The translations under genes and the position numbers were made by a program. Under the pieces are notes generated by a model that had not been told where the DNA came from, made no database searches, and worked only from the letters and a program-made list of their open reading frames with translations. From DRKI01 sp011051875 (lineage in GTDB: Bacteria > Desulfobacterota > Desulfobulbia > Desulfobulbales > Desulfobulbaceae), in assembly GCA_026990385.1 (NCBI GenBank), contig JALXDL010000047.1, forward strand, positions 1 to 64,000: a stretch of DNA of 64,000 bases, given 5' to 3'. This document shows positions 25,927 to 35,275 of this stretch, one piece after another. Within the stretch, counting starts at the first letter, position 1. Each line of letters opens with the position of its first letter.

Positions 25927-27327
25927 TTACACCATGAACCAGCGATCAAAAAACCGCTGCCGCGCCTCGGCGCTGCGGCGCAGCACCGGCACCAGGACAT
26001 CCGCGTAATCCAGGACCAGTGCCTCCTTGCCCCGGGCCGGCCGCATGATCCTGCCCACCACCTGCTGCAGCCGTCCCTCGAACTTGATGGGCGTGGCCAG
26101 GACCAGGGTGCTCAGGCCCGGGCAGTCGAATCCCTCGCTGATGAGCTGCAGGGTGGAGATCAGTACCCTGACCCCGCCGCCACGCACCCGCTCCACCACC
26201 TTTGCCCGCAGCTCGGCCGGCATCCTTCCGGTCAGCAGGACCCCTTCCACGCCCAGCGCGGCAAGCTGCCGCTGCAGCAGTTCACAGTGGAGCACCCGGT
26301 CCGAGACCAGCAGCACGGTGCCTTCGCGGCCTGAGTCGAGCAGGGCCGCCACATCAGCGGCGATCTGTCGGTTGCGCTCCCCGTCCCGGACCAGGTTCTT
26401 GATGAGGCGGGGATAGTCGCCGCCAAACCGGCAGGTAAACCCGGTCTCCTTCCTGATCAGGCGCGGCCGTACCACGGCGCCGCTCTCTGTCAGCAGGCGG
26501 GGATCGACCCGGTGCACCCTGTCGCCCATATAGGTATAGATCAGGCGGGTCATGCCGTCTTCCCGCCGAAAGGCCGTGGCCGACAGGCCCAGCATGTAGA
26601 AGCAGTCGAAATGGCTGACCACGTCGGTGAAGAGACTGGCCGGGACCCGGTGGCACTCGTCAACCACGATATGGCCGAAATGCCCGGGCAACCCCTGGAT
26701 CCGGTTGCGGGCCGAGTTGACAATGGCAACGGTCACCGGCCGCAGCTCGAACCGGCCGTCCCCCACCTGGCCGGCTTCGATATCCAGGAACTGGGCAATA
26801 CGCTCACGCCACTGGTGGAGCAGCTCCCGGGAATGGACAATGACCATGGCCGGCTGACGCCGCTCGGCGATGATCTTCAGGGCCATCACGGTCTTGCCGG
26901 AACCGGTCCCGGCCTCGAGCACGCCGAAGGAACGTCCGAGCATGGCCGCCACCGCCTCCTGCTGGTAGGGCCGCAGGCTGCCCTGGAAGGAAAACCGGTT
27001 CTCTTCCAGGAGCCGGCGCCGGTCGATGATCTCCGGGTCGCAGCCGGTCAGCTCGCGGCAGAGCAGGAACGCCCGGTTGGCAAACCCGCGCGGGAAGACC
27101 AGGGTATCGTCCTCCTGCTCGAAAAACCGGAGCTTGGCCTTGAGATCTTTACCGATCCATCGGCCGAAGCGTTTCGCGTCCAGGTACCTGGGATTGTCAA
27201 TGGTGAGCTGGTCGCAGATGGCCTCTCGCAACCGGGCCGGGGCCCCGACCATGGTGCAGCGGTGTTTCACCACCAGGCGGACGGACGGCTCCGGAACACC
27301 GGGATCGGCATCCTGCCTGTTCTTCAT
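25927..27327 (-). CDS. DEAD/DEAH-box (SF2) helicase, XPB/RAD25-like
   Basis: A 466-residue superfamily 2 helicase. It has an N-terminal about 110-residue domain with FFEQEDDTLVFPRGF, Walker A GAGTGSGKT (about residue 145), motif II DECH, motif III SATAFR, motif V ISTLQLISEGFD and motif VI QVVGRIMRPA. The short length and the DECH box match bacterial XPB-like or type I restriction-unrelated DEAD helicases. It may act in DNA repair or phage defence; no partner genes of a defence system are next to it. The start is an ATG at 27327. Confidence 0.87.
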   Translation of the reverse strand: MKNRQDADPGVPEPSVRLVVKHRCTMVGAPARLREAICDQLTIDNPRYLDAKRFGRWIGKDLKAKLRFFEQEDDTLVFPRGFANRAFLLCRELTGCDPEIIDRRRLLEENRFSFQGSLRPYQQEAVAAMLGRSFGVLEAGTGSGKTVMALKIIAERRQPAMVIVHSRELLHQWRERIAQFLDIEAGQVGDGRFELRPVTVAIVNSARNRIQGLPGHFGHIVVDECHRVPASLFTDVVSHFDCFYMLGLSATAFRREDGMTRLIYTYMGDRVHRVDPRLLTESGAVVRPRLIRKETGFTCRFGGDYPRLIKNLVRDGERNRQIAADVAALLDSGREGTVLLVSDRVLHCELLQRQLAALGVEGVLLTGRMPAELRAKVVERVRGGGVRVLISTLQLISEGFDCPGLSTLVLATPIKFEGRLQQVVGRIMRPARGKEALVLDYADVLVPVLRRSAEARQRFFDRWFMV

Positions 27328-27519
27328 TCCGGCCGGTTTGCATGGCCGGCCCGGCGACCGGCCCGTCCATGTTCATGACAGGCCCTTGCGCTCACCGGCA
27401 AAAGGGGTAGAATGACACGACCCGATGCAGCAGGACATCGGGCCGCGGGCAATGGCAGGCTGGTTGCCGTGCCCCGCGGACCGGTCCCTGCCCTGATGAT
27501 ACCAATCCGGAGATTTGCC

Positions 27520-28131
27520 ATGTTCAAGCGGTCCCTTCCTTTTCTGATCCTGCTCACCCTGGTGACCGCGGCCCTGCCTCTGCACGCGGCGGCGGCCTCG
27601 GACCGGATCACCCTCACCCTGCCTGCGGACGCGCTCAGGCAGGCCCTGGCCGATATCCTGCCTCTGCCCCTGCCCCTGGACAGCAACCATGCCCGGGGCA
27701 CGCTGACCATCGAGTCCATAGACAGCCTGCGCATCCACGACAGCATCATCTCGCTCAAGACCATGGTTTCCGGCCATGACCTGTCCGTGAACACCCGGGT
27801 GGCCGGCCAGGACTTCCGCCTCAAGCTGGGCCAGGTCCGGATGCCCATGCGCTGCGACGTCCGGCTCCGTTTCGACCCGGCCGGCAGGATCCTCTACCTG
27901 ACCCCCCGCTTTCCGCCCGCCGGCCAGGGTGCCGATCCCGCCGCGACCGTGGGCCGGCTGCTCGCCTCGCTGGCCAGCAGGGAATACCCCGTGAACCTGG
28001 CCCACCTGCAACCCCTGCGCTTCAGGATCGGCGGCCAGGTGGTTCCGATCAACGTGCATCCTGTGGCCATCACCGCTGCAAACGACGTCCTGGTCCTCGA
28101 CCTTGTCCCCGGCAAGGGACAATCCCGTTGA
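27520..28131 (+). CDS. Exported protein of unknown function
   Basis: A 203-residue protein with a clear signal peptide (MFKRSLPFLILLTLVTAALPLHAAA) and a mature part of alternating beta strands without cysteines or membrane helices. The pattern, a lipid-binding-like sheet with ALRQALADILPLPLPL near the start, is reminiscent of DUF2993/SYLF-like envelope proteins, but I cannot assign it. The ATG at 27520 has GGAG upstream. It is divergent from the helicase and upstream of the HIT gene. Confidence 0.7.
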   Translation: MFKRSLPFLILLTLVTAALPLHAAAASDRITLTLPADALRQALADILPLPLPLDSNHARGTLTIESIDSLRIHDSIISLKTMVSGHDLSVNTRVAGQDFRLKLGQVRMPMRCDVRLRFDPAGRILYLTPRFPPAGQGADPAATVGRLLASLASREYPVNLAHLQPLRFRIGGQVVPINVHPVAITAANDVLVLDLVPGKGQSR

Positions 28132-28278
28132 TTCCCGACCCGACTGCTGGTAAATTCCAGGCTGGATGCCAGGGAGCCCCCTCAGCAGGTGCCCTGCATT
28201 GTTTTCAACAACTCGCAGTGATAACACTGCCACAACCCGAAACCAGTTTCCATAAACTTTTTATTGCAAGGAGTCAAC

Positions 28279-28620
28279 ATGTCCGACAACTGCCTTTTCT
28301 GCAAGATCGCGCGCGGCGAGATCCCGGCGGACAAGCTGTACGAGGATGACGACATCCTGGCCTTCAGGGACATATCGCCCCAGGCGCCGGTCCACTTCCT
28401 GGTGATCCCCAAGAAACACTTCAGCGGTCCCGCCGCCATCACCGAGGCCGAGGAACAGCTCATCGGCAGGATGATGCGCAAGGGAAACGAGATCGCCCGC
28501 AAGGAAGGGATCGACCACTACCGGGTGGTCTTCAACAACGGCGAGCAGGCCGGCCAGACCGTGTTCCACATCCACATGCATATCCTGGGTGGCAGGAACA
28601 TGAACTGGCCCCCGGGCTGA
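28279..28620 (+). CDS. HIT-family purine nucleotide phosphoramidase (HinT-like)
   Basis: A 113-residue HIT protein with the catalytic triad His-x-His-x-His as HIHMHI near the C-terminus and the N-terminal CLFCKIARGEIPADKLYEDD typical of HinT. It hydrolyses AMP-lysine or AMP-amine bonds. The two N-terminal Cys residues may bind zinc, as in many bacterial HinT proteins. AAGGAG precedes the ATG at 28279. Confidence 0.95.
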   Translation: MSDNCLFCKIARGEIPADKLYEDDDILAFRDISPQAPVHFLVIPKKHFSGPAAITEAEEQLIGRMMRKGNEIARKEGIDHYRVVFNNGEQAGQTVFHIHMHILGGRNMNWPPG

Positions 28621-28652
28621 TCCCGCCAGGGCGGGTCATTCTCCCTGCCGTC

Positions 28653-28922
28653 TCAGCCGTCGGTGAACAGGCGCTCCACGGCCCGTTCCAGGAGTGCGCG
28701 CAGGGAGGGGAGGGTCGCCGCCACCGCGGCCTCGACGACCAGGGCAACGCCGGCATCTCCCAGCTCGCCCCGGTTCAGGCGGGCCAGGGAGCCGCTGATG
28801 TCGATACCCGGATCAAGGGCCCGCAACCGCGCCCTTGCCTCGGCCGTGGTGAGTTGCCGCCGGGGCGCTTTCCCCTCCAGCACCCTTTGCAGGTTTCTCC
28901 TTGCCTCGCTATTTTTCACCAC
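28653..28922 (-). CDS. Small helical protein, third gene of a YqjD/YqjE-like trio
   Basis: An 89-residue, mostly helical protein with no recognised domain and no membrane segment. It starts at a GTG (28922) with GGAAGAG upstream and overlaps the preceding gene by 14 bases, so it is very likely translated with it. Its place after YqjD- and YqjE-like genes recalls E. coli yqjK, but the sequence (TTAEARARLRALDPGIDISG) does not let me claim homology. Confidence 0.65.
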   Translation of the reverse strand: MVKNSEARRNLQRVLEGKAPRRQLTTAEARARLRALDPGIDISGSLARLNRGELGDAGVALVVEAAVAATLPSLRALLERAVERLFTDG

Positions 28923-29244
28923 TTCTCTTCCCGGTTGCTGCCATGGCAAACCCCAGGCCAATGAGCAGCCAGAGCAGGCCGGTGACAAAGGGGGCCGCCA
29001 GGGGTGACAGGTAGGCCGCTGTCAACAGGTAGACCCCCCAGCTCATGAATCCCAGGCCCGCCAGCAGGCTGATGACCGCCGCCCCTGCCAGGACCAGGGC
29101 GAGCCCGCCGCGCCAGGCGCTCTCTGCCAGGGCCTGCCGTTCCGAGGCCAGGAAGGTCCGGGCCGATTCCTGCAGGGTCCGCGCCTCGGCCTCTGCCAGG
29201 TCGAACAGGGCGATGGCAAAGTCGGATATGGTCACCCTACTCAT
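28909..29244 (-). CDS. YqjE-like (phage holin superfamily III) membrane protein
   Basis: A 111-residue protein with an amphipathic N-terminal helix (ALFDLAEAEARTLQESARTFL) followed by two hydrophobic hairpin segments (GGLALVLAGAAVISLLAGLG and FVTGLLWLLIGLGFAMAA). This layout matches YqjE-type membrane proteins encoded after yqjD. The start overlaps the yqjD-like stop (ATGA). Function unknown; its relatives are membrane proteins linked to stationary phase. Confidence 0.75.
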   Translation of the reverse strand: MSRVTISDFAIALFDLAEAEARTLQESARTFLASERQALAESAWRGGLALVLAGAAVISLLAGLGFMSWGVYLLTAAYLSPLAAPFVTGLLWLLIGLGFAMAATGKRSGEK

Positions 29245-29573
29245 CTTCTGCCGCCGCAGAGCAGCCTGCCGATGAGGACCCCCACGCCCACCGCGGCCAG
29301 GAGGGTGCCGGCGGGATACTTCTCCATCTGGTCCCGTACCTTGTCCAGGGCATCCTCGCCCTCATCCTTGAGCTGCGCCAGCCGCTCCCTGATCTCTGCC
29401 AGGGACAGGCTGTCCAGGATATCCTCTTTCTTTTCACTGATCGTCTCCGCCGCCTCGCCGACCCGTTCCCTGCCCAGATCGGCCAGGGCGGTGGTCAGGT
29501 TGCGAATATCCTCCTTCAGCTCGGCCAGATCATTCTTGATATTGTCCAGTTCCTTGTTCGCTTCGGTGGTCAT
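29241..29573 (-). CDS. YqjD/ElaB-like (DUF883) membrane-anchored protein
   Basis: A 110-residue protein with a long charged coiled-coil (residues about 5-85, LKEDIRNLTTALADLGRE) and one C-terminal membrane segment with glycines (AGTLLAAVGVGVLIGRLLCGG). This is the DUF883 layout; E. coli YqjD tethers ribosomes to the inner membrane in stationary phase. The ATG at 29573 has AAGGAGG 7 bases upstream. It heads a three-gene overlapping operon. Confidence 0.85.
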   Translation of the reverse strand: MTTEANKELDNIKNDLAELKEDIRNLTTALADLGRERVGEAAETISEKKEDILDSLSLAEIRERLAQLKDEGEDALDKVRDQMEKYPAGTLLAAVGVGVLIGRLLCGGRR

Positions 29574-30171
29574 GATGTGCCTCCTTGGCTGTTGAGCCCC
29601 TTTTCCATCGTATACACCGCGACAGGCCACCGGGCAGGCAGAATGTCGCGGGAAGTACAAGCCGTTTCATGCAAAGCACCGGCATCACCTTTCACCTGGA
29701 AAAACAATAACCATCCTGGACCTGCAGGCAATGATTTCTTCGACAATCCCCTGTCCGCCCCCCCCCTGTTGCCTCGTCAACGAAAAAAACAAAAAAATTT
29801 TCCTTTCTGTGACCTAGGTAGCAGAAGCCATCATGGACCTGCGGTACGTTCCAGCCGACGTGACAGAATCCGGTGTCCATTTTCTGTCCACGTGTTGTAA
29901 TTTTGACACCGCGACGCTTGCCAACTACGGCGCCGTACTTACTATTTAAGACGGCCATCGCTGTCAGGGCTCATTCATCGGGGCCCGGCCTGCCGGTAGC
30001 GCAGCAGGCGCCCGTTGCCGCCGCCCCGGACAGCCGGAAGTATCGCGAAAACATGCCGTCACGTATCTCGTCAACAGGTCTATCCGGCTGCTGCCCTGGA
30101 CAGGAAGCCGGGACGTGGCCGGGTCAAGTAATTCGATATATGGTCATATCCAACAACAAGAGGTTCTGATC
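29574..30171. other. Divergent gene-free region between the yqjD-like operon and the exporter operon
   Basis: Nearly 600 bases without a credible gene. It contains an AT-rich patch near 29788-29815 and several short homopolymers (C-run at 29758-29767, A- and T-runs). It must hold divergent promoters for both sides; a TTGACA near 29907 has no good -10 at proper spacing. No RNA gene is recognised. Confidence 0.5.
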
Positions 30172-31212
30172 GTGAAAGGCAAACGAAAGATCATTGTTCC
30201 GGTCCTGCTGCTGGCCCTTCTTGCCGCCGGCGGCCTCTATTACCGCAAGGTGACCGGGGAACGGCAGCCGTCCGGCAGGTTGCAGCTCTTCGGTAACGTG
30301 GACATCCGCCAGGTGGAACTTGCCTTCTACGACTCGGGCCGAATACAGAAGATCACCGTTCACGAGGGCGACCGGGTCAAGGCCGGCCAGCTGGTGGCAG
30401 AACTGGACCCTGTCCGTTACCAGGCTGAGCTGAAACGGCTGCAGGCGGAACTCCTCCACCAGCAACAGGTGGTGGCGAAGCTGGAACACGGTACCCGGCC
30501 CCAGGAGATCAAGGCGGCCCGGGACAAGGTCAAGGCCCTGGAGGCCCGGGTGGAGGATGCCCGGGTCACCTACGAACGCCTGCGGCGCATGCTGGCCAAG
30601 AAGAGCATAGCCCGCCAGGAAGTGGACGACGCCAGGGCCATGTACCTTGCCCTGCAGAATGAGCTGCAGGCGGCCAGGGAGGCCTTGGACCTGGCCGTGC
30701 AGGGCCCCAGGGTCGAGGATATCGCCGCGGCAAAGGCCGAGCTTGAGGCCAGGAAGGCCGCAGTGGCCCTGGCACGGAGGAAACTGAAGGACACGAAGCT
30801 CGTGGCCCCGGCGGACGGTGTAATCCAGGACCGGATCAAGGAACCCGGCGACATGACCTTTCCCAACGCGCCCGTGCTGACGCTCGCCCGTACCAACCCG
30901 GTATGGGTGCGCGCCTACGTGCCGGAACCCTATCTGGGCAAGATCTGGCAGGGCATGCAGGCCGACATCAGCACCGATTCTTTTCCCGGCAAACGATACA
31001 GGGGCTGGGTCGGCTATATCTCGCCCACGGCCGAGTTCACCCCCAAGAACGTGGAGTCGCCCGAACTGCGCAGCCGCCTGGTCTACCAGGTCCGGGTCTA
31101 TGCCTGCGACTCGCAAGGCGAACTCCGTCTCGGCATGCCTGCCACGGTCTCCTTTGACCTGCACCAGTCGCGCAAGGATGCCGGCAGCATGCAGGATGTC
31201 TGCGGTGAGTGA
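30172..31212 (+). CDS. HlyD-family periplasmic adaptor of an ABC exporter
   Basis: A 346-residue membrane-fusion protein. One N-terminal helix (IIVPVLLLALLAAGGLYY) is followed by a biotinyl-lipoyl-like half (NVDIRQVELAFYDSGRI), a long coiled-coil hairpin (about 85-205), the second lipoyl half (LVAPADGVIQDRIKEPGDMT) and a beta-barrel. It resembles YbhG/YhiI, which link an inner-membrane ABC pump to TolC. I chose the GTG at 30172 with AAGAGG 8 bases before it, since the sequence upstream is not protein-like. It is first in a five-gene exporter operon. Confidence 0.88.
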   Translation: MKGKRKIIVPVLLLALLAAGGLYYRKVTGERQPSGRLQLFGNVDIRQVELAFYDSGRIQKITVHEGDRVKAGQLVAELDPVRYQAELKRLQAELLHQQQVVAKLEHGTRPQEIKAARDKVKALEARVEDARVTYERLRRMLAKKSIARQEVDDARAMYLALQNELQAAREALDLAVQGPRVEDIAAAKAELEARKAAVALARRKLKDTKLVAPADGVIQDRIKEPGDMTFPNAPVLTLARTNPVWVRAYVPEPYLGKIWQGMQADISTDSFPGKRYRGWVGYISPTAEFTPKNVESPELRSRLVYQVRVYACDSQGELRLGMPATVSFDLHQSRKDAGSMQDVCGE

Positions 31213-33028
31213 TCAACACGGGCGCCCGGCAGACGGGGAGGACATCGTTCTCTCCGTTTCCGGCCTGAACAAGCATTTCCGGGTCGGCAAGCGCACCGTC
31301 ACCGCCCTTGCCGATGTCTCCTTCCAGGTGAAGCGCGGCATCGTCACCGGCCTGATCGGCCCGGACGGGGCCGGCAAAACCACCCTGATGCGTCTTGCCT
31401 GCGGCCTGCTCGTACCGGACTCCGGCTCGGTCACCGTGCTTGGCCTGGATGCAACCCGCCAGGCGCACGCGATCCAGCGTTCCATCGGCTACATGCCGCA
31501 GCGGTTCGGGCTCTACGAGGACCTGACCGTGCAGGAGAACCTGGACCTCTATGCGGACCTGCACAACGTGGCCACCGATAAACGGCCCGAGCGCTACGAA
31601 CGGCTGCTGCACATGACCGGGCTTGCGCCTTTCACCGGCCGGCTGGCAGGCCGTCTTTCCGGTGGCATGAAACAAAAGCTCGGCATCGCCTGTGCGCTGG
31701 TCAGCCCGCCGCCGCTCCTGATCCTGGACGAACCGACCGTGGGCGTGGACCCGGTCTCCCGGCGCGAACTCTGGGATATCGTCTATTCTCAGGTCAGGGA
31801 ACGGGGGATGAGCGTACTGCTTGCCACCGCCTACCTGGACGAGGCCGAGCGATGCGGGGAGGTGGTGCTGATGCACCAGGGCCGTTTCCTGGGTCAGGAT
31901 GCGCCCGGGGTCTTCAGCAGCAGGCTCGTGAACCGGACCTTCACCATCCACCCCCGCGGCGGCGGCAACAGGCGGGAGCTGCTCCGCCGGCTTCGCGATA
32001 ACAACGACACCGTGGACGCCATCATCCTGGGCGACGCCCTGCGCCTGGTGACCAGGGCACCCATGACCCCGGCCGAGGCAGGAAAAGCCTTTGCCGTTGA
32101 TCCGGACCAGTGGCGTGTCGAGGCCAGCAGGCCACGTTTTGAAGACAGTTTCATCGACAGGCTGCAGCGGGAAAAAGAAAAAGAGGCGAGCGGCAGCTCC
32201 GGGATCCAGGGCATCGAGGCCACACCGGTGCAGGCCAGGGGGAACGAACCCGCCATCCTGGTCAGGGACCTGTGCCGTGATTTCGGCGAATTCCGCGCCG
32301 TAAAAGACCTGAGCTTCACGGTCCGGCGCGGCGAAATCTTCGGCCTGCTCGGGGCCAATGGCGCTGGCAAGACCACCACCTTCCGCATGCTCTGCGGCCT
32401 GCTGCCCGCCACAAGCGGCGTCCTCCGGGTGGCGGGGCACAACCTGCGGGAGGCCCGGGCCCCGGCCCGGGCAAAGATCGGATACATGGCCCAGAAATTT
32501 TCCCTGTATAGCGACCTGACCGTGCGCCAGAACCTGCTCTTTTTCAGCTCCGCCTACGGTCTGTCCGGCAAGCGACAGAAGGAACGGATCCGCTGGGCCC
32601 TGGACTCCTTTGAACTGGCCGACCTGCAGGACAACGACTCCGAGGAACTGCCCCTTGGCTACAAGCAGCGGCTGGCCCTGGCCGCGGCCCTGATGCACGA
32701 GCCGGAGATCCTCTTCCTCGACGAGCCCACCTCGGGCATCGACCCCCTGGCCAGGCGGGAGTTCTGGGGCCATATCAATGCCCTGGCCGCCGCCGGCGTG
32801 ACGGTGATGGTCACCACCCACTTCATGGAAGAGGCCAGTTACTGTGACAACCTGGTGATCATGGCCCGGGGCCAGGTCCTTGCCGCCGGCTCTCCATCCG
32901 AACTGACCGCACGGTTCCGCACCCCGGACAACCCGGAGCCGTCCATGGAAGACACTTTCATCCACCTGATCGAGACCTTCGACGAGCAGGAGGCCGCGAC
33001 CGGGAAGACCCAGGGAGGCCGACCATGA
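31196..33028 (+). CDS. Fused double ATPase of an ABC exporter (YbhF/RbbA-like)
   Basis: A 610-residue protein with two complete ABC domains. Domain 1 (about 15-240) has Walker A GPDGAGKTT, signature LSGGMKQKL and Walker B LLILDEPTVGVDP. Domain 2 (about 355-590) has GANGAGKTT, a less standard signature (ELPLGYKQRLALA) and ILFLDEPTSGIDP. Tandem ATPases with adjacent HlyD and ABC-2 permeases match the YbhFSR-G/YhiH type. The gene overlaps the adaptor; a GTG at 31205 with AGGA 8 bases ahead is another possible start. The substrate is unknown, possibly drugs or lipids. Confidence 0.9.
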   Translation: MSAVSDQHGRPADGEDIVLSVSGLNKHFRVGKRTVTALADVSFQVKRGIVTGLIGPDGAGKTTLMRLACGLLVPDSGSVTVLGLDATRQAHAIQRSIGYMPQRFGLYEDLTVQENLDLYADLHNVATDKRPERYERLLHMTGLAPFTGRLAGRLSGGMKQKLGIACALVSPPPLLILDEPTVGVDPVSRRELWDIVYSQVRERGMSVLLATAYLDEAERCGEVVLMHQGRFLGQDAPGVFSSRLVNRTFTIHPRGGGNRRELLRRLRDNNDTVDAIILGDALRLVTRAPMTPAEAGKAFAVDPDQWRVEASRPRFEDSFIDRLQREKEKEASGSSGIQGIEATPVQARGNEPAILVRDLCRDFGEFRAVKDLSFTVRRGEIFGLLGANGAGKTTTFRMLCGLLPATSGVLRVAGHNLREARAPARAKIGYMAQKFSLYSDLTVRQNLLFFSSAYGLSGKRQKERIRWALDSFELADLQDNDSEELPLGYKQRLALAAALMHEPEILFLDEPTSGIDPLARREFWGHINALAAAGVTVMVTTHFMEEASYCDNLVIMARGQVLAAGSPSELTARFRTPDNPEPSMEDTFIHLIETFDEQEAATGKTQGGRP

Positions 33029-34140
33029 ATCCCATGCGGCTGCGCGGCCTGATCAGCAAGGAGAGCCGGCAGATCATCCGTGATCCCTCCAGCATCGGCA
33101 TCGCCTTTTTCCTGCCGGTGCTGCTGCTCCTCATCTTCGGTTACGGTGTCAGCCTGGATGCCCGCAACGTGCCCCTGGCCATTGTCGTGGAGAAGAGCAG
33201 CCCCCAGGCCATGTCCCTGGTCTCCGGCTTCAACCAGTCGGATTACTTTCTCCCCGTGCCCATGCGAACCATCCAGGAGGCGGAACAGGCTATGATGCAC
33301 AGAGAGGTGGACGGCATCATCTGGCTGCGGCACAACTTCGCCCGCGAGATGCTCACCGGCGGCAAGGCCCCCATCGGCGTGATCGTCAGTGGCGTGGACG
33401 CCAACAAGGCCCGGCTCATCGAGGGCTATGTCACCGGCGTCTGGTTCAACTGGCTGCAGCGGATGACAAAGGCCGCTGGCAAGGAGCTGCGGATACCGGT
33501 CGAGGTGGAACACCGGGTCTGGTTCAACGCCGCGGTCCGCAGCCGGGATTACCTGGTGCCGGGCCTGATAGCGATCATCATGACCCTGATCGGCGCCATG
33601 CTCACATCCATGGTCGTGGCCCGCGAATGGGAACGCGGAACCATGGAGGCCCTGATGGTGACGCCGGTGGCCATGAAGGAGATCATCGCCAGCAAGATCG
33701 TACCCTATTTCGTTCTCGGCATGGGCGGCATGCTGCTCTCCGTGCTCATGGCGGTCTTTCTCTTTCACGTGCCGCTGCGCGGCTCCATGCTGCCGCTCAT
33801 CCTCTCCTCCTCCCTGTTCATGCTCACGGCCATCAACATGGGGCTGTTCATCTCGGTGGCGGCAAAAAGCCAGTTCGTGGCCGGCCAGATCGCCATCGTC
33901 ATCACCTTTCTGCCCGCCTTTATCCTGTCAGGCTTTGTCTTTGATATCAGGACAATGCCCGTCGTCATCCAGTGGCTGACCCACCTGGTGGCGGCCCGGT
34001 ATTTCGTCGATATCCTGCAGACCCTGTTCCTGGCGGGTGATATCTGGCCCCTGTTCCTGGTCAACGCGGCCTGGCTCTCTGCCATGGCCCTGGTCCTGCT
34101 GGTTATCATCAGGAAAAAATCGCGCAAACTCCTGGAGTAG
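33025..34140 (+). CDS. ABC-2 type permease, first subunit
   Basis: A 371-residue membrane protein of the YhhJ/YbhS type. It has an N-terminal helix (GIAFFLPVLLLLIFGYGVSL), a large periplasmic domain (about 45-175) and then five helices with the family motif REWERGTMEALMVTP and RTMPVVIQWLTHLVAARYF near the end. It overlaps the ATPase gene by four bases (ATGA). Confidence 0.9.
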   Translation: MNPMRLRGLISKESRQIIRDPSSIGIAFFLPVLLLLIFGYGVSLDARNVPLAIVVEKSSPQAMSLVSGFNQSDYFLPVPMRTIQEAEQAMMHREVDGIIWLRHNFAREMLTGGKAPIGVIVSGVDANKARLIEGYVTGVWFNWLQRMTKAAGKELRIPVEVEHRVWFNAAVRSRDYLVPGLIAIIMTLIGAMLTSMVVAREWERGTMEALMVTPVAMKEIIASKIVPYFVLGMGGMLLSVLMAVFLFHVPLRGSMLPLILSSSLFMLTAINMGLFISVAAKSQFVAGQIAIVITFLPAFILSGFVFDIRTMPVVIQWLTHLVAARYFVDILQTLFLAGDIWPLFLVNAAWLSAMALVLLVIIRKKSRKLLE

Positions 34141-34149
34141 AAGCACGCC

Positions 34150-35265
34150 ATGCTGATGCTGAGAAAGATCCTTGCCCTGATGAAAAAAGAGTTCCGGACC
34201 ATCCTCAAAAACAAGAAAAGCAGGATGGTCCTGATCATTCCGCCCGTCGCCCAGATCCTGGTCTTTGGCTACTCGGCGAGCTTCGACCTGACCAATATCC
34301 CCTACGCGGTCTACAACGAGGACCCCGGCCTCGCCTCCAGGCAGTTGCTGGCCCGCTTCAGTGGTGTGCACGAGTTCAGGCAGGTGGCGACCATCACCCA
34401 TGATAGCTCCATCGCCCCCCTGATCAACGAAAAAAAGGCGATGCTGGTCCTGCATATCGGGCCCGATTTCACCCGGAAGCTCAGCAAGGGCCAGACTGCG
34501 AAACTCCAGGTCATCCTGGATGGACGCAACTCCAACAGCGCCCTGATCAGCCTCAACTACGTCCGCGACATTGTCAAGTCCTTCAACATGCAGTGGGCGG
34601 CCCGCCATGGCATGCAGCCGGTGCCGGCCCAGCTGGTGGTCCGCTCCTGGTTCAACGAGACCCTCAACTCGCACTGGTTCATCATCCCGGGCATCGTCGC
34701 CCTGCTGGCCCTGGTCGTCACCCTGGAGGTCACGGCCCTTTCCGTGGCCAAGGAGCGGGAGGCCGGTACCTTTGACCAGCTCCTGGTGACCCCCATGACC
34801 CCGCTGGAGATCCTCATCGGCAAGTCACTGCCCGGTTTCATCATCGGCTTCGTGGAGGCCACCTTTATCATCGCCATGACCATTCTCTGGTTTCACGTCC
34901 CCTTTCGCGGCTCCTTTCTCGTGCTCTACACCGGCATCTTCGCCTTCCTCCTCTCGGCCATCGGCATCGGTCTCATGATCTCCGCCATCTCGGTCACGCA
35001 GCAGCAGGGCCTGATGGGCGCCTTTCTCTTCCTGGTGCCCGCGGTCATCCTGTCAGGCTTTGCCACTCCCATCGAGAACATGCCGCAGTTCGTGCAGTAC
35101 ATCACCTACCTCAACCCCATGCGCTACTTCCTGATCATCGTCCGGGCCAGCTTCCTCGAGGGTGCCTCCTTTTCCCTGCTCTGGAACCTCTACTGGCCCA
35201 TGGTGATCATCGGCATCGTCACCCTGAGCGCGGCAGGGATACTCTTCCGCAACAGGATGTACTGA
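34150..35265 (+). CDS. ABC-2 type permease, second subunit
   Basis: A 371-residue paralogue of the preceding permease with the same topology: N-terminal helix with IPPVAQILVFGYSASFDL, periplasmic domain, and a five-helix bundle with KEREAGTFDQLLVTPMTPLE and NMPQFVQYITYLNPMRYF. The two probably form the heterodimeric channel energised by the fused ATPase. It begins nine bases after the first subunit. Confidence 0.9.
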   Translation: MLMLRKILALMKKEFRTILKNKKSRMVLIIPPVAQILVFGYSASFDLTNIPYAVYNEDPGLASRQLLARFSGVHEFRQVATITHDSSIAPLINEKKAMLVLHIGPDFTRKLSKGQTAKLQVILDGRNSNSALISLNYVRDIVKSFNMQWAARHGMQPVPAQLVVRSWFNETLNSHWFIIPGIVALLALVVTLEVTALSVAKEREAGTFDQLLVTPMTPLEILIGKSLPGFIIGFVEATFIIAMTILWFHVPFRGSFLVLYTGIFAFLLSAIGIGLMISAISVTQQQGLMGAFLFLVPAVILSGFATPIENMPQFVQYITYLNPMRYFLIIVRASFLEGASFSLLWNLYWPMVIIGIVTLSAAGILFRNRMY

Positions 35266-35275
35266 GGAGGATGCC

